Positions 54,133-63,950 of a DNA stretch of 64,000 bases are shown here, in pieces. The first letter of the stretch is position 1; the number at the start of each line of letters is the position of its first letter. This DNA is from an uncultured Flavobacterium sp. (GTDB taxonomy: Bacteria > Bacteroidota > Bacteroidia > Flavobacteriales > Flavobacteriaceae): the NCBI RefSeq assembly GCF_946478785.1, contig NZ_CAMLDD010000002.1, positions 62,001 through 126,000 of the forward strand, read 5' to 3'. Under the pieces are notes generated by a model. The model was not told where the DNA came from. It ran no database searches and was given only the letters and a program-made list of their open reading frames with translations. The position numbers and the translations under genes are program-made.

Positions 54133-55356
54133 TTACCTCAATCTTCCAACAAACATAAAACTACCACCTGCTACTTCAGAAACTGCCTCAAAATCAGCTG
54201 CTCCTTTTTGCTTTAAAAGTTTATAAGGAAAAGAAACATTTTTATCAGTAGGAAAATTTCCATAATACTCTACACCATCAATTGTTCCTGCTGAAAACAC
54301 CGTTCCATATTGCTCAAATGAAGTAAAAGGCTCAGTCTTTAAAGTTTTTAAATCTACAAGTGCAAATTTTGTCGCAGTTTTGTTCCAATCAGCAGGTAAT
54401 GCAGGTGGGGTAAATGTATTATCAAAATACTGAGCAAGTGCCTTATCTCCATAAACATAAGGAACAACATTTACAGAATGTGCATTGAGAGCTACTTTTA
54501 AGTCTACAAAAAAGTCAGGATCAAATGTTCCGTTAGGATTCACTTTTAATAAACCACCAGTTGGCGGATTTCCTGTAACAGTACTATAATCTAAAGCAAT
54601 TGCGGTTTCACGCGCAGGTCTGTAATACAAAGTTCCATCATTGCCTTTAGCAAACGTATAATACCCCATTGACATGCGTGAGTCATTAACATAGGAAACA
54701 CTTTTTGATGCTATATCAAAAACCGCAATTTGGGCATATTGTGGAAATTTATTATAATCTGTTGGGTTTGCAGCAACAGGTAAAATGATTTTTCCTGCAG
54801 AAGTAACATAACTGGAATAGGTAACAGTTTTAACAGCTGCATCATTGCTTAATGGCAATGTTGTTACTGTCAAAGTTTCTGTTAAAGTCATAGTGGTTGG
54901 ATTGAACTTAATAATTTTCCCTTGATTTAGTGCGAAAAAATAAGCTTCGGTTTCGGATACAAAAGCAGGAGGTCCAAAAGTACCCGTTATACCTGTATTT
55001 GCAACACTGAAAGCATCTGAACTTGAAATTTCCAAATCATCGTTTACGTTGTATTTGGTCAAAGTTAGAGCAGAAGCATTCCAAACATAAGGATGTTCCC
55101 CATAAGAATATATAGTTGCACCCGGACCTATCTCTGTCATCGTTTTGTAATCAAGAGTCGCAGGAAATTTATCGTATGCCCCCATATAAAAAACCCTGCC
55201 TCCAGGAGTTTCTATACGAACTGCCACTAAAAGTGCCGGATTATTACCTTCTCCTCCATCTGTTTTAGAATCATCTGAACTGCATGATGTTAATGCAAAC
55301 ACTGAACATAGTATTGCTAATGCAACATATTTCATAAAAAATCGATTTGTTTTCAT
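54133..55356 (-). CDS. DUF4374 lipoprotein, iron-siderophore uptake partner
   Basis: A 407-residue lipoprotein (signal ending FALTSC). The mature part has a repetitive beta-propeller-like pattern (GPPAFVSETEAYFFALNQGKIIKFNP; DGTLYYRPARET; KFALVDLKTLKTEPF), matching DUF4374 proteins, which in Bacteroidota sit beside TonB receptors for siderophores or haem. Here it follows the receptor gene by 23 bp. A role as a surface siderophore-binding or reductive partner is inferred. It is the last gene before the operon terminator. Confidence 0.8.
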   Translation of the reverse strand: MKTNRFFMKYVALAILCSVFALTSCSSDDSKTDGGEGNNPALLVAVRIETPGGRVFYMGAYDKFPATLDYKTMTEIGPGATIYSYGEHPYVWNASALTLTKYNVNDDLEISSSDAFSVANTGITGTFGPPAFVSETEAYFFALNQGKIIKFNPTTMTLTETLTVTTLPLSNDAAVKTVTYSSYVTSAGKIILPVAANPTDYNKFPQYAQIAVFDIASKSVSYVNDSRMSMGYYTFAKGNDGTLYYRPARETAIALDYSTVTGNPPTGGLLKVNPNGTFDPDFFVDLKVALNAHSVNVVPYVYGDKALAQYFDNTFTPPALPADWNKTATKFALVDLKTLKTEPFTSFEQYGTVFSAGTIDGVEYYGNFPTDKNVSFPYKLLKQKGAADFEAVSEVAGGSFMFVGRLR

Positions 55357-55379
55357 ACTTGTTGGTTATATAATTATAT

Positions 55380-57734
55380 TTAAAATTGTGTTACTAATTT
55401 GATACTAAATGACCTTCCTGGTTTTTGTACACCAAAAAAATCATAATTTTTTTCATTGCTAAAATTTTGAAATTCTGTCGTTATTGCATATTTCATTCCC
55501 TTGAAACTATTATGATAGGTAGCCCCAAAATCAAACGTTTGCTGGCTTGGAATAACAAATGGATTTTTTGAAGCACTTTCCCAGCTTCTGTAAAATTCAT
55601 AAACGTATCTTGTATCAAGAAAAAGGGATAATTTATCTTCCTTGCCTATTACATTCCGGAAAGAATAATTAACTGCTCCATTAGCAAAAAAATAGGGCTG
55701 ATTAGGAATTCGGTCTCCTTTGTAAGCTGCAAAAATTCCTTCTTTTGAGTCATTGTAAAAATGTTGATAGGTGCTGTTTGCCTGAAAAGAAAGCCTTTCA
55801 TTTTTAGAAGTCCATCTTCCTGAAACCTCAACTCCTGTAGAAGTAGCTGCAAATACATTTTGATAGATATTGCTACGATCTAAACTTGGTATTAATAAAA
55901 TCTGGTCGGTAATTTTTCTTAAAAAAACATTGGTCTGCACTAACCATTTACTTGAGTAGTCATTTTTATTTTGTAAAAAGAGTTCCAAATTTACGTTATG
56001 ACTACGTTCAGGTTTTAAATTTATATTGCTTTGTACAAATTGTCCATCTCCAAACAACTCATCGGTTTGAGGTAATCGAACAGCATATTCATAGGTTAAC
56101 CGGGTAGAGAATTGTTCTGAAAATTTAAAACGGAATCCATTACCAAAGCCAAAATAATTCACTCCTCTTTCTGTTATTATTACGGTATTATTAGAAAGTA
56201 ATTTTTCTTCTGATTTAACTTTTTGAAAATAATTTTTCAAAAAAAGCATATCTTCCAATCGTTCCTCATATGCATTAATTTTAAAATCAACACCATTGAC
56301 CCATGTAAACAAATCTCTTTTAGCAGTAGCGGGATCATATCCATCAATAACCTTGTCGTCACCAATTTGTGTCGAATAGGTTGGAGCGGAAACAAAACTT
56401 AAAGTATATTGATTATTGATTTTCCATGAAGCTTTTAAACGTGAAAATGCGTCATTATTCCAGGTGTAAGTATCACTTGGAGCACTAGCTTCCGAAATTT
56501 CGCCCCTTTTATCACCTTCAGAATCAGGAATACGGTTACCATACCAATTGTAAACATAATCGGAGATGTCTAAAAATTGACGCTCCCGGTAATTATAACC
56601 TACAACTGCATCAAATGAAATAGCTTCACCAAAATCTTTGCGATAGGTCAGGATCGTACCGGCAGATTTTCGATACGTCATTACTTCTCCATACGGTGCA
56701 CCAACCATCAACTGATTATGCTGGATTTCTTTTGTATAATTTGTATAAAATCCTTCGATGCTCAACTCCTTAGCCCAGACTCTGTCTTTAATACCCGTTG
56801 TTAACTGCAGTCCGTAGCCTTTGTACGCATCATGAAATCGGGGTACTGTTACATTTTTAATCTTGTTGGCTTCATCAGGAACATCAACATCTACTTTATA
56901 ATTATTTTGTGAGGAGTCATAAAATCCGCTTCCTTTTACAAAAAATCCAGTCTTGTCATTATAATTATTAAGCACAAGCGATGTCCTGTAGGTCCCAAAA
57001 GATCCTGCCTGACCTGAAAAAGAGCCACTGAAACCTGATTTTATTTTTGGAGTGATTAAATTGACAGCACCACCAAGGGCGTCTGCTCCAAATTCTATGG
57101 GCACTACTCCTTTATAAACTTCTGCCCGATCAATTAAATTTACGGGAACAGTCGTAATTCCGAAGGTATAGCCATGATATTCCAATGGAATTCCGTCCAT
57201 AAAAAACCGAATTTGATTTCCGGTCAGACCATTCATTGAAAAATTAGTCTTAGAGCCTAAACCACCGCTTCGTCTAACACTTATACCTTGTGTCTGAGCA
57301 AGGACTTCACCCAAATCGGCAGTTTTAAATTTGGCTTCTTTCATTTCTATTACTGAAACTGCCTGAGCAGTTGCTTCTTTTTTTTGCTTTTCAGAAACAC
57401 CGGTTACCAGAACATCATTTAATGTCTGCACGTCTTTCTCTAAAGATATATTTAGTAAAGTGGCTGAACTTTCCAAAACAATTGTTTGCTGTTTAGCTAC
57501 ATATCCACTCGCATTTACTTCAATCGTAAAACGACCACCAGCCAGGCTCTCCATCTGGTAAAGACCATCAGTATTTGTTTCTACACTTATTTTTGTACCC
57601 AAAAGTTGGATGTAAGCTCCTGTTATTGGGTTTCCATATTCATCGGTTATTTTACCGGATATTGTATTTTGCGCCATTAAAAAAGTCGACGAGAATAAAA
57701 AGAGTAATACTATTTTCAGATTCATGAAATTCAT
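55380..57734 (-). CDS. TonB-dependent siderophore receptor
   Basis: A 784-residue outer-membrane receptor. Signal peptide (FLFSSTFLMAQ), carboxypeptidase-regulatory-like domain (about 22-105: ISGKITDEYGNPITGAYIQL), plug (about 125-230: GEVLAQTQGISVRRSGG, FFMDGIPLEYHGY, EFGADALGGAVNLITP) and a barrel ending in a C-terminal Phe (KLVTQF). No SusD partner is present, so this is an iron-type receptor rather than a glycan SusC. The preceding gene encodes an acyltransferase. A promoter box and Fur-like palindrome lie just upstream, suggesting iron repression. Confidence 0.92.
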   Translation of the reverse strand: MNFMNLKIVLLFLFSSTFLMAQNTISGKITDEYGNPITGAYIQLLGTKISVETNTDGLYQMESLAGGRFTIEVNASGYVAKQQTIVLESSATLLNISLEKDVQTLNDVLVTGVSEKQKKEATAQAVSVIEMKEAKFKTADLGEVLAQTQGISVRRSGGLGSKTNFSMNGLTGNQIRFFMDGIPLEYHGYTFGITTVPVNLIDRAEVYKGVVPIEFGADALGGAVNLITPKIKSGFSGSFSGQAGSFGTYRTSLVLNNYNDKTGFFVKGSGFYDSSQNNYKVDVDVPDEANKIKNVTVPRFHDAYKGYGLQLTTGIKDRVWAKELSIEGFYTNYTKEIQHNQLMVGAPYGEVMTYRKSAGTILTYRKDFGEAISFDAVVGYNYRERQFLDISDYVYNWYGNRIPDSEGDKRGEISEASAPSDTYTWNNDAFSRLKASWKINNQYTLSFVSAPTYSTQIGDDKVIDGYDPATAKRDLFTWVNGVDFKINAYEERLEDMLFLKNYFQKVKSEEKLLSNNTVIITERGVNYFGFGNGFRFKFSEQFSTRLTYEYAVRLPQTDELFGDGQFVQSNINLKPERSHNVNLELFLQNKNDYSSKWLVQTNVFLRKITDQILLIPSLDRSNIYQNVFAATSTGVEVSGRWTSKNERLSFQANSTYQHFYNDSKEGIFAAYKGDRIPNQPYFFANGAVNYSFRNVIGKEDKLSLFLDTRYVYEFYRSWESASKNPFVIPSQQTFDFGATYHNSFKGMKYAITTEFQNFSNEKNYDFFGVQKPGRSFSIKLVTQF

Positions 57735-57748
57735 TTAGAGTTGCAATC

Positions 57749-57765
57749 TATTCTTATTTAGAATA
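57749..57765. promoter_or_regulatory. Fur-like palindrome before the TonB receptor
   Basis: TATTCT (57749-57754) and AGAATA (57760-57765) form a 6-bp inverted repeat with a 5-nt AT spacer. It lies just downstream of the -7 box on the minus strand, where a repressor would block initiation. The Fur assignment is inferred from gene content. Confidence 0.45.
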
Positions 57766-57775
57766 AATAAAAGAA

Positions 57776-57783
57776 CAAAAGTA
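57776..57783 (-). promoter_or_regulatory. Promoter -7 box (TACTTTTG) of the TonB receptor
   Basis: A perfect TAnnTTTG match on the minus strand, about 41 bases before the receptor start codon and in the largest gap of the iron operon. Confidence 0.55.
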
Positions 57784-57829
57784 TGAAATTATGTATAAAT
57801 AATATCTGAAAAATAAATAAAATGATTTT

Positions 57830-58957
57830 TTAATTTAAAACTTCTACTGCTTTTGATTTTAGTTTTCTCCTTTTTAAGGAATCTAAAAGTATCTGAACTG
57901 AAAAAGTCAGCATTATGTAAAGCGCTATGAGTGCCAATACATTAGTTATTCCATTCTCTCTAAAACCGAAAATACCTTTACCCCAAGAAATCAGTACCCA
58001 TTGTATTACATACATGGAGGTTAGGTTCTTACTGCAATACTTTAAAAGCTTAATAAATTTATTCTCTTTAATATTTAAGGATACTCTAAAAATACCCCAC
58101 AGAAAAATTAATGTCCAGCCTGCAAAATAAATAACGCCACCTGGTCCCATATGATAAAACCCATTATAATTATAATTTCCATAAACAAAAACTAAAGGAG
58201 CACCAAGAGCAACAAATAAAAGACCTATATATAACATGCTTTTAAACAATTGCCCGCTGTCATAATTGAGTTCAACATACCATTTACCAAAAAACATCCC
58301 GATGATAATAAAAGACACCCATGGAAAAACAGGAAAATAAACGTATGCCGGAAAATCATTATTGAAAACTAGGTCTAATACATAATTCACTACAGGATAG
58401 TCCATATTGATTCCGCTAACTTCTCTGGAAACTAATGCCGTCAATAGGCCTATAGCCAGAATTTCATATTTATTTGTAACATATTTTCTAATGAAACCAA
58501 TAATGAGCAATGACATTCCGGCTAATTGCAGAATATCCCCTAATAGCATCAGATACAGATACTGCTGTTCTATCGGCCCTTCCCATCCGTATCTCTGGAT
58601 AAAATTATCAGGTGCAAAGCCAAAAATTACAGGAAAAATAAACTTTAGAAAATTCATTACAAGAGCAGCAACTAACAGAAGCCCCCCACGCGTTACGGAA
58701 CTTTTAAGGCTTTGATTGCGTGAGGTCATAAATGTTAGTCCCATACAGATTAGAAAAATAGAAGTTCCCCTGCCTAAAAAAACAATAAAACTGCCAATAA
58801 ATGTTTCTGATTGTGATTTGACATCCGCAAATGTCAGTAGCGTATGTATGATGATCATTCCTATAACACTCATTCCTTTTATTAAGTCGAGTGCTATAAT
58901 TCTTTTACTTTGGTGTTCCATAGTTTCATTATTAATAATTAGGTCTGTAAAACCCAT
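57830..58957 (-). CDS. Membrane acyltransferase (heparan-alpha-glucosaminide N-acetyltransferase-like)
   Basis: A 375-residue polytopic membrane protein with about ten helices. The opening RIIALDLIKGMSVIGMIIIHTL matches the DUF1624/HGSNAT-like acyltransferase family, which carries acyl groups across the membrane. The first ATG is at 58957, but the Met at residue 13 (MEHQSKR, 58921) directly before the family motif may be the true start. Between siderophore synthesis genes and the receptor, it may acylate the siderophore or a precursor; this is inferred from context. Confidence 0.72.
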   Translation of the reverse strand: MGFTDLIINNETMEHQSKRIIALDLIKGMSVIGMIIIHTLLTFADVKSQSETFIGSFIVFLGRGTSIFLICMGLTFMTSRNQSLKSSVTRGGLLLVAALVMNFLKFIFPVIFGFAPDNFIQRYGWEGPIEQQYLYLMLLGDILQLAGMSLLIIGFIRKYVTNKYEILAIGLLTALVSREVSGINMDYPVVNYVLDLVFNNDFPAYVYFPVFPWVSFIIIGMFFGKWYVELNYDSGQLFKSMLYIGLLFVALGAPLVFVYGNYNYNGFYHMGPGGVIYFAGWTLIFLWGIFRVSLNIKENKFIKLLKYCSKNLTSMYVIQWVLISWGKGIFGFRENGITNVLALIALYIMLTFSVQILLDSLKRRKLKSKAVEVLN

Positions 58958-58974
58958 TGTTTAAATAGTTGCAT

Positions 58975-60387
58975 TTACCCGATGACCTCTTTTGCTGCCA
59001 TTAAATTTTCGCTGTTATTAATTGTATTATTTATAGCAGGATAATTGACTTTTCCATTAACTGTCAGAGGAACATCTTCTAAATAATAGGTTTTTAAGGA
59101 ACTGGCATGTAACCCTAATTTTTCTTTTAATACCTGAGTAATCGTTTCCCGCAAAAGAAACTCATCCTGATGTATTATACCCAGATATTTGTCTTGTACA
59201 CTTATACAGATAAAGGTTTGTCCTCCCAGTTCATTTTTAAGCAAAACCTCAACCTCATCAAGGTTTAAACGAACTCCAAATAATTTTATAATGCGTTTAA
59301 TGCGTCCTTTTATGTGATAATAACCTGCCTCGTCCCTCTCTGCCAAATCGCCTGTAAAAAGTTTATCAGTATCATTATAGTCCTGCAGATCAAAAATATT
59401 GTTGGCATAACCGCCAGACACATTGGGTCCGTAATAAATAAGTTCACTAGTATTTTCGTCTATTTCAAATCGTCCGTTTTTTACAGCAAATCCTATGGAT
59501 GTTCCTTTCTCCTGAAAATCTTCGGGGGGTAAATACGCCATTCTGCCACTGGCTTCTGTTTGTCCGTATTGTGCAAAAAACTGTTTATTAAACTGTCTGC
59601 TATACTCTGAAATAACGTTTGCCAGCTCTTTGTTCAGCATTCCTCCTGTATGGGTTAAATATCGTAATGATGGCGTGTCTTTTCTAAAAAAACCAAAACG
59701 CTGCAGTAACTCATAAAAATAAGGAACTCCGCTTAACGTAGAATAACCATATTGAGTAAGATCTGACCAAAATTCTTTTTGAAGTACATCCCTGTCCGTA
59801 CATACTATGGTGTCTGCTTTTATGCAGTTTGTTGTAAAAATAGAGAAGCCATACACAAAATTAATGGGTACATTTAACGGAACAACATCGTGTTCCGTTA
59901 TTGGCATGTACTCCATAATAGATAAGGCATTCTGAACCAGGTTATGATCTGAAATCTTAACAAATTTAGGTGATCCGGTAGTTCCTGATGTGCTCATTAA
60001 AAGTTTAACGTCGGCATGAATTGGGTAAAGTTTAATTTCCCATTTCTTAAACAGCGAAATAGTTTCAGAAACCTTTTTTAAATCATAACCTTCAACTGAA
60101 ACCCTTGTCGGATCATAGATATAAGCGGGCAGATACTCCTCTTCCAGATTCTGTTTAAACTTAGCATGCAAACCTACATTTAACAAAGCAACTGTATACT
60201 TTTTTTGATAAAAATTTAAAAACGTTTCAATTGTTGGTAACTGATTATCGTTATAGATGAAAACCACTGCACGCATGTCTTCAATAGCTAATGATTCATG
60301 TATTTCCGGAAACGTTTTGGTAACTTTGGTTTTTGCATCTATAAAATTTAATTTTTCATTTTTTCTGATTAAATCATAAAGTCCCAT
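58975..60387 (-). CDS. AMP-dependent ligase loading the siderophore carrier protein
   Basis: A 470-residue adenylate-forming enzyme. Motifs in order: LLMSTSGTTGSPKF (P-loop-like A3), FFAQYGQTEASGRM (A5), LFTGDLAERDEAGYYHIKGR (A7) and LTVNGKVNYP with the catalytic Lys (A10). Substrate cannot be read from sequence, but the carrier protein gene lies 17 bp upstream. The pair resembles the AsbC/AsbD pair of petrobactin synthesis, which activates 3,4-dihydroxybenzoate beside an IucA/IucC synthetase; that parallel is inference. Confidence 0.88.
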   Translation of the reverse strand: MGLYDLIRKNEKLNFIDAKTKVTKTFPEIHESLAIEDMRAVVFIYNDNQLPTIETFLNFYQKKYTVALLNVGLHAKFKQNLEEEYLPAYIYDPTRVSVEGYDLKKVSETISLFKKWEIKLYPIHADVKLLMSTSGTTGSPKFVKISDHNLVQNALSIMEYMPITEHDVVPLNVPINFVYGFSIFTTNCIKADTIVCTDRDVLQKEFWSDLTQYGYSTLSGVPYFYELLQRFGFFRKDTPSLRYLTHTGGMLNKELANVISEYSRQFNKQFFAQYGQTEASGRMAYLPPEDFQEKGTSIGFAVKNGRFEIDENTSELIYYGPNVSGGYANNIFDLQDYNDTDKLFTGDLAERDEAGYYHIKGRIKRIIKLFGVRLNLDEVEVLLKNELGGQTFICISVQDKYLGIIHQDEFLLRETITQVLKEKLGLHASSLKTYYLEDVPLTVNGKVNYPAINNTINNSENLMAAKEVIG

Positions 60388-60404
60388 AGTTTTTTCTTTT
60401 GAAA

Positions 60405-60647
60405 TTATTCGATTTCTACACCGTTTTTCTTAAGTATCTCTTTTATTTTATCGATACTTCCCATTTCCAGAATATCTTCCATAGGAATTGCAACATTATA
60501 AAAGGCCTCCAGTTCATCAACCAAAAGCAGGTGGCTCATGGAGTCCCATTCTGCAATACCCTGATATTCTAAATCTGGTGTAATAGCTTCTACCGGTATT
60601 TCAAACGCTTTTGCAAATACCTCATGTAATTCTTGTGTTGTGCTCAT
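60405..60647 (-). CDS. Acyl/aryl carrier protein
   Basis: An 80-residue acidic four-helix carrier protein. The phosphopantetheine attachment Ser is in EWDSMSHLLLVDELE, where WDSM replaces the usual DSL. Placed between the MATE gene and the AMP ligase gene, it presumably carries the acid activated by that ligase and hands it to a polyamine or citrate acceptor during siderophore assembly. Confidence 0.88.
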   Translation of the reverse strand: MSTTQELHEVFAKAFEIPVEAITPDLEYQGIAEWDSMSHLLLVDELEAFYNVAIPMEDILEMGSIDKIKEILKKNGVEIE

Positions 60648-60682
60648 AATAATCTTATTTTAATTTGTTGATATTATTTATT

Positions 60683-62089
60683 TTAAACTTTAGCAAACTT
60701 CCATTTTCCACTTCTAAATATCGTGATACAGCCAAAGGCCAATACAATTTCTGAAAGTAATATGGCAGCAAAAATGCCTTTTGGACCAAAACCCAATACC
60801 ACTCCAAAGACAAACGAAAGCGGTATTTGTATCACATAAAACATCAGTATATAAAGAAGGGTAACAATCATTACTTTCCCGGCTGCGTTTAATGCCCTGG
60901 AAATAACCATTGTATACCCTAATAATACATAGGCTATCGAAATAATATGAATATACATTGTGCTGTTTTCAATTACCTCGGGCACATCAGAAAAAATCCT
61001 GACTACCGGATTTGCCATAAAAATCCATCCTATTGCGACTGAAATCAAAAAGATCATGTTGATAATTCCTGCCCTCCAAACTGATTTTTCAGCTCTGTCA
61101 GGCTTTTTTGCCCCCAGATTTTGTCCGGTTAAAATTCCTGCCGCATTCCCTATACCCCAGGCGGGCATCGTAACTATCGAAGCTACTCGTTGCGCTATAA
61201 TGTATCCTGCCAGCGCATTGCCCCCAAAATGGGAAACTATCTTAATCATAAACAGCCAGCTGGATGCAGGAATCAAATACTGCAACATACCACCAAAACC
61301 CAGCTTTAGTACTTTTTTAAAAGTTTCAGCATGAAGAACCAGATGCTGTTTCTTAATTTGAATAGCAGTTGTGTTTTTAAGCAAGTGAAATGCCTGATAA
61401 CAGACTCCAATAAAACGTGCTGCCCCTGTAGCCAGACCAACTCCCAGCAGCCCATATGCCGGTATAGAGCCCCATCCAAAAATAAGAATCGGACAAAATA
61501 CTATGTTTAAGATATTTGACAGCCACAATGTCCGCATCGCAATTGATGCATAACCGGCACCACGAAAAATACCATTTATGGCTATGCGAAGCATAATAAA
61601 TCCGCAACTGGCAAACATTACTTTTGCGTACAAACTGCCTTGTTCAATCATTGCTGAAGACAATCCTACTAATCCTAATATCTCGTTACTCCATATAAAA
61701 CATAATACACTGATAATAACACTACAAATTACTGCTATGCTTATCACTTGTACAGCTGTAATACTGGCTTCCTTAAATTTTTGCTCGCCAATGCGCCGCG
61801 CAATTAAAGTCGAGGCCGCAATACTGAGACCAATAGAAACTGAATAAGAAAAGGTAATAACAGATTCTGTCGAACCCACAATAGAAACTGCCGCCGCACC
61901 AAGTTTACTGACGAAAAATAAACTGGCACAGACAAAAACAGATTCCATAACTAACTCCAGAACCATGGGTACAGCAAGCAATACTATGGATCGGTTTATA
62001 CTTCCTGAAGTAAACTTTTTTTCGCGGCCTAATATCGCATTAAGCAACAAATCAGTATAAGACTGGAGCCGAAGCACTACTATTTTCAT
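60683..62089 (-). CDS. MATE-family exporter, probable siderophore efflux
   Basis: A 468-residue, twelve-helix MATE transporter with typical phrases (SINRSIVLLAVPMVLELVME near the start; AGILTGQNLGAKKPDRAEKS in the middle). Only 2 bp separate it from the NIS synthetase gene and 35 bp from the carrier protein gene. In several flavobacterial siderophore clusters a MATE protein serves as exporter; that role is inferred here. Confidence 0.85.
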   Translation of the reverse strand: MKIVVLRLQSYTDLLLNAILGREKKFTSGSINRSIVLLAVPMVLELVMESVFVCASLFFVSKLGAAAVSIVGSTESVITFSYSVSIGLSIAASTLIARRIGEQKFKEASITAVQVISIAVICSVIISVLCFIWSNEILGLVGLSSAMIEQGSLYAKVMFASCGFIMLRIAINGIFRGAGYASIAMRTLWLSNILNIVFCPILIFGWGSIPAYGLLGVGLATGAARFIGVCYQAFHLLKNTTAIQIKKQHLVLHAETFKKVLKLGFGGMLQYLIPASSWLFMIKIVSHFGGNALAGYIIAQRVASIVTMPAWGIGNAAGILTGQNLGAKKPDRAEKSVWRAGIINMIFLISVAIGWIFMANPVVRIFSDVPEVIENSTMYIHIISIAYVLLGYTMVISRALNAAGKVMIVTLLYILMFYVIQIPLSFVFGVVLGFGPKGIFAAILLSEIVLAFGCITIFRSGKWKFAKV

Positions 62090-62091
62090 CT

Positions 62092-63936
62092 TTAGTTTTG
62101 TGTTGTTTCACTTAATTCTATAAATTCTTTCATCTCATATTGCTTAATTACGTACAGCGGATTAGGCAGCTTACTTCCTTTTTTAGGTACTGCAAAACCT
62201 GTTTGCTCGGCGTAGCCGTTATTAAGTAGTTTCAAACTATTGATATAAAAACGCTTAAATTCCGGTTCAAAAAGATTGTATTTTTCAAAGCGATCTGTCA
62301 AATGTTGATTATCCTGCTGGTATTCCTCAATAGCTTCTGTTACTGTTTTCCAAAACAGATGTTCATCATAATCCATATACGTATGTAAAATATCAGACAG
62401 GTACCGAAAAAAAGCATCAAAAACACCTATCAAAATAAACAAAGGAGTATTCTCTTTATTAGATGATTGTATAAGACCATCTTTGAGTTCTGCTGGTAAT
62501 TTCGTCCTGGCTTCTTCTGTCAAAACGATATCATCTACAAAATCCTTGATAATGATACGTTGTGGCAGTCCGTTTTTCATGACCAAAATAATATTCTCGC
62601 CATGAGGTGTTACACATAAAGAATGTTGGTAATAAATATGCAACAGCGGTTTTAGATATACCTCTAAGTATTTCTTTAACCAATCCTGAGTGCTAAGTCC
62701 GGATGCATTTATCAATTCCTGTAAAAACGGACAATTATCATTATCTACATAAAGTAATGCAGCCATTGTCATTAGTTTTTCTTCGGGTTTTCTGTATTTT
62801 TCGGCACTTTCCCTCCATAAAGCTCCCAACATTTCACGGTAATGATAAGGACTGTCAGTTATTGCACTATACTGTGGATGGCGATAAGAAACAGTAGCCA
62901 CTTCACCTAAAAGCACGACCTCTTTTTCTTTAAAATAAGAATCATCCTCCAACATTTCTTTAACCCATTTTGTTACTCTTGGCGCAATATCCATTTGCTT
63001 TGGCGATAATCCTCTGATGTTTCCGGTACTCAAAATAGAAATCGCCGTTTTTACATAATGCTTTGCCGGACAGGATACATTAAAAAATGTTCTGATACTT
63101 TGCTGAGGCGAATATATATCCTCGCTTTTTTCAAGAATTACCAAATATTGGTTAGCCAGATCCTGATGAAATTGTGATAAAAGCTTATTATTTAATTGCC
63201 AGGGATGTACGGGTATAAACACATAATCTTCAACGACAAGTTTCATAGTCCTTAACTTTTCCTGAAATCTTTTAAAAACTTCCTGACCTAATTCCTGCTG
63301 ATAGAAATCATTAAAACTGATCGTTTCCAAAGCATTAAATACTGCTCTTTTTTTATGTGCAGCCAACCAATATAAAACCGTATCCTTATCAGCCTCCGGA
63401 GCATAATTATGATAATCACTATTATTAAAACCAACGCGTCCTTTATTTGCTATAACCCATGGATGGCCTTCCATCTGATGCTCAACTACCTGATAATCGG
63501 AGTTTACCAAATCCTGAACGCTAATTTTATCACGGGTATACAAATGTGCATCAGCGTATAGTGTATTTAAAAGTTCTTCAATATAATGTGCCAGTGTAAA
63601 AGAGTCTATACCAAAGCTTTGCTGCATTTCCATAAAAAAACAAAGGCCGTCTGTTGCAGATTTCGCTACATTGTTCTCCCATCTTTGAATACTTTGCTTT
63701 TCTATATGCCAATACTCCAAAAGCCTGGGATAAGCAGAAAAAGTATAATAAACCTCTGGTAAATCTGTTGTCAATTTAAAATGTTTGATTCCATCTTTTT
63801 CACTACCTGTAATAGTTGGTTTCGCAACATCTTCATGCATTAATTCGGCTAAACTTTTGGCTAACAAATTAAGATTTACCTTTTCCCAAACGTGACTGCT
63901 AAAAACTTCTAAGTGCGGTGCTCTTTCTATATTCAT
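62092..63936 (-). CDS. IucA/IucC-family NRPS-independent siderophore synthetase
   Basis: A 614-residue NIS synthetase that adenylates a carboxylate such as citrate and condenses it with an amine. Family motifs are visible: EGHPWVIANKGRVGF near residue 154, FIPVHPWQLNN near 235, KTAISILSTGNIRGLSP near 295, TPHGENIILVMKNG and IIIKDFVDD near 445-465. The length is normal. It heads the visible part of the operon, and another gene end lies 14 bp upstream. With a carrier protein and AMP ligase the product is probably a mixed citrate/aryl or hydroxamate siderophore. Confidence 0.92.
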   Translation of the reverse strand: MNIERAPHLEVFSSHVWEKVNLNLLAKSLAELMHEDVAKPTITGSEKDGIKHFKLTTDLPEVYYTFSAYPRLLEYWHIEKQSIQRWENNVAKSATDGLCFFMEMQQSFGIDSFTLAHYIEELLNTLYADAHLYTRDKISVQDLVNSDYQVVEHQMEGHPWVIANKGRVGFNNSDYHNYAPEADKDTVLYWLAAHKKRAVFNALETISFNDFYQQELGQEVFKRFQEKLRTMKLVVEDYVFIPVHPWQLNNKLLSQFHQDLANQYLVILEKSEDIYSPQQSIRTFFNVSCPAKHYVKTAISILSTGNIRGLSPKQMDIAPRVTKWVKEMLEDDSYFKEKEVVLLGEVATVSYRHPQYSAITDSPYHYREMLGALWRESAEKYRKPEEKLMTMAALLYVDNDNCPFLQELINASGLSTQDWLKKYLEVYLKPLLHIYYQHSLCVTPHGENIILVMKNGLPQRIIIKDFVDDIVLTEEARTKLPAELKDGLIQSSNKENTPLFILIGVFDAFFRYLSDILHTYMDYDEHLFWKTVTEAIEEYQQDNQHLTDRFEKYNLFEPEFKRFYINSLKLLNNGYAEQTGFAVPKKGSKLPNPLYVIKQYEMKEFIELSETTQN

Positions 63937-63950
63937 TACAAATAAATTTA

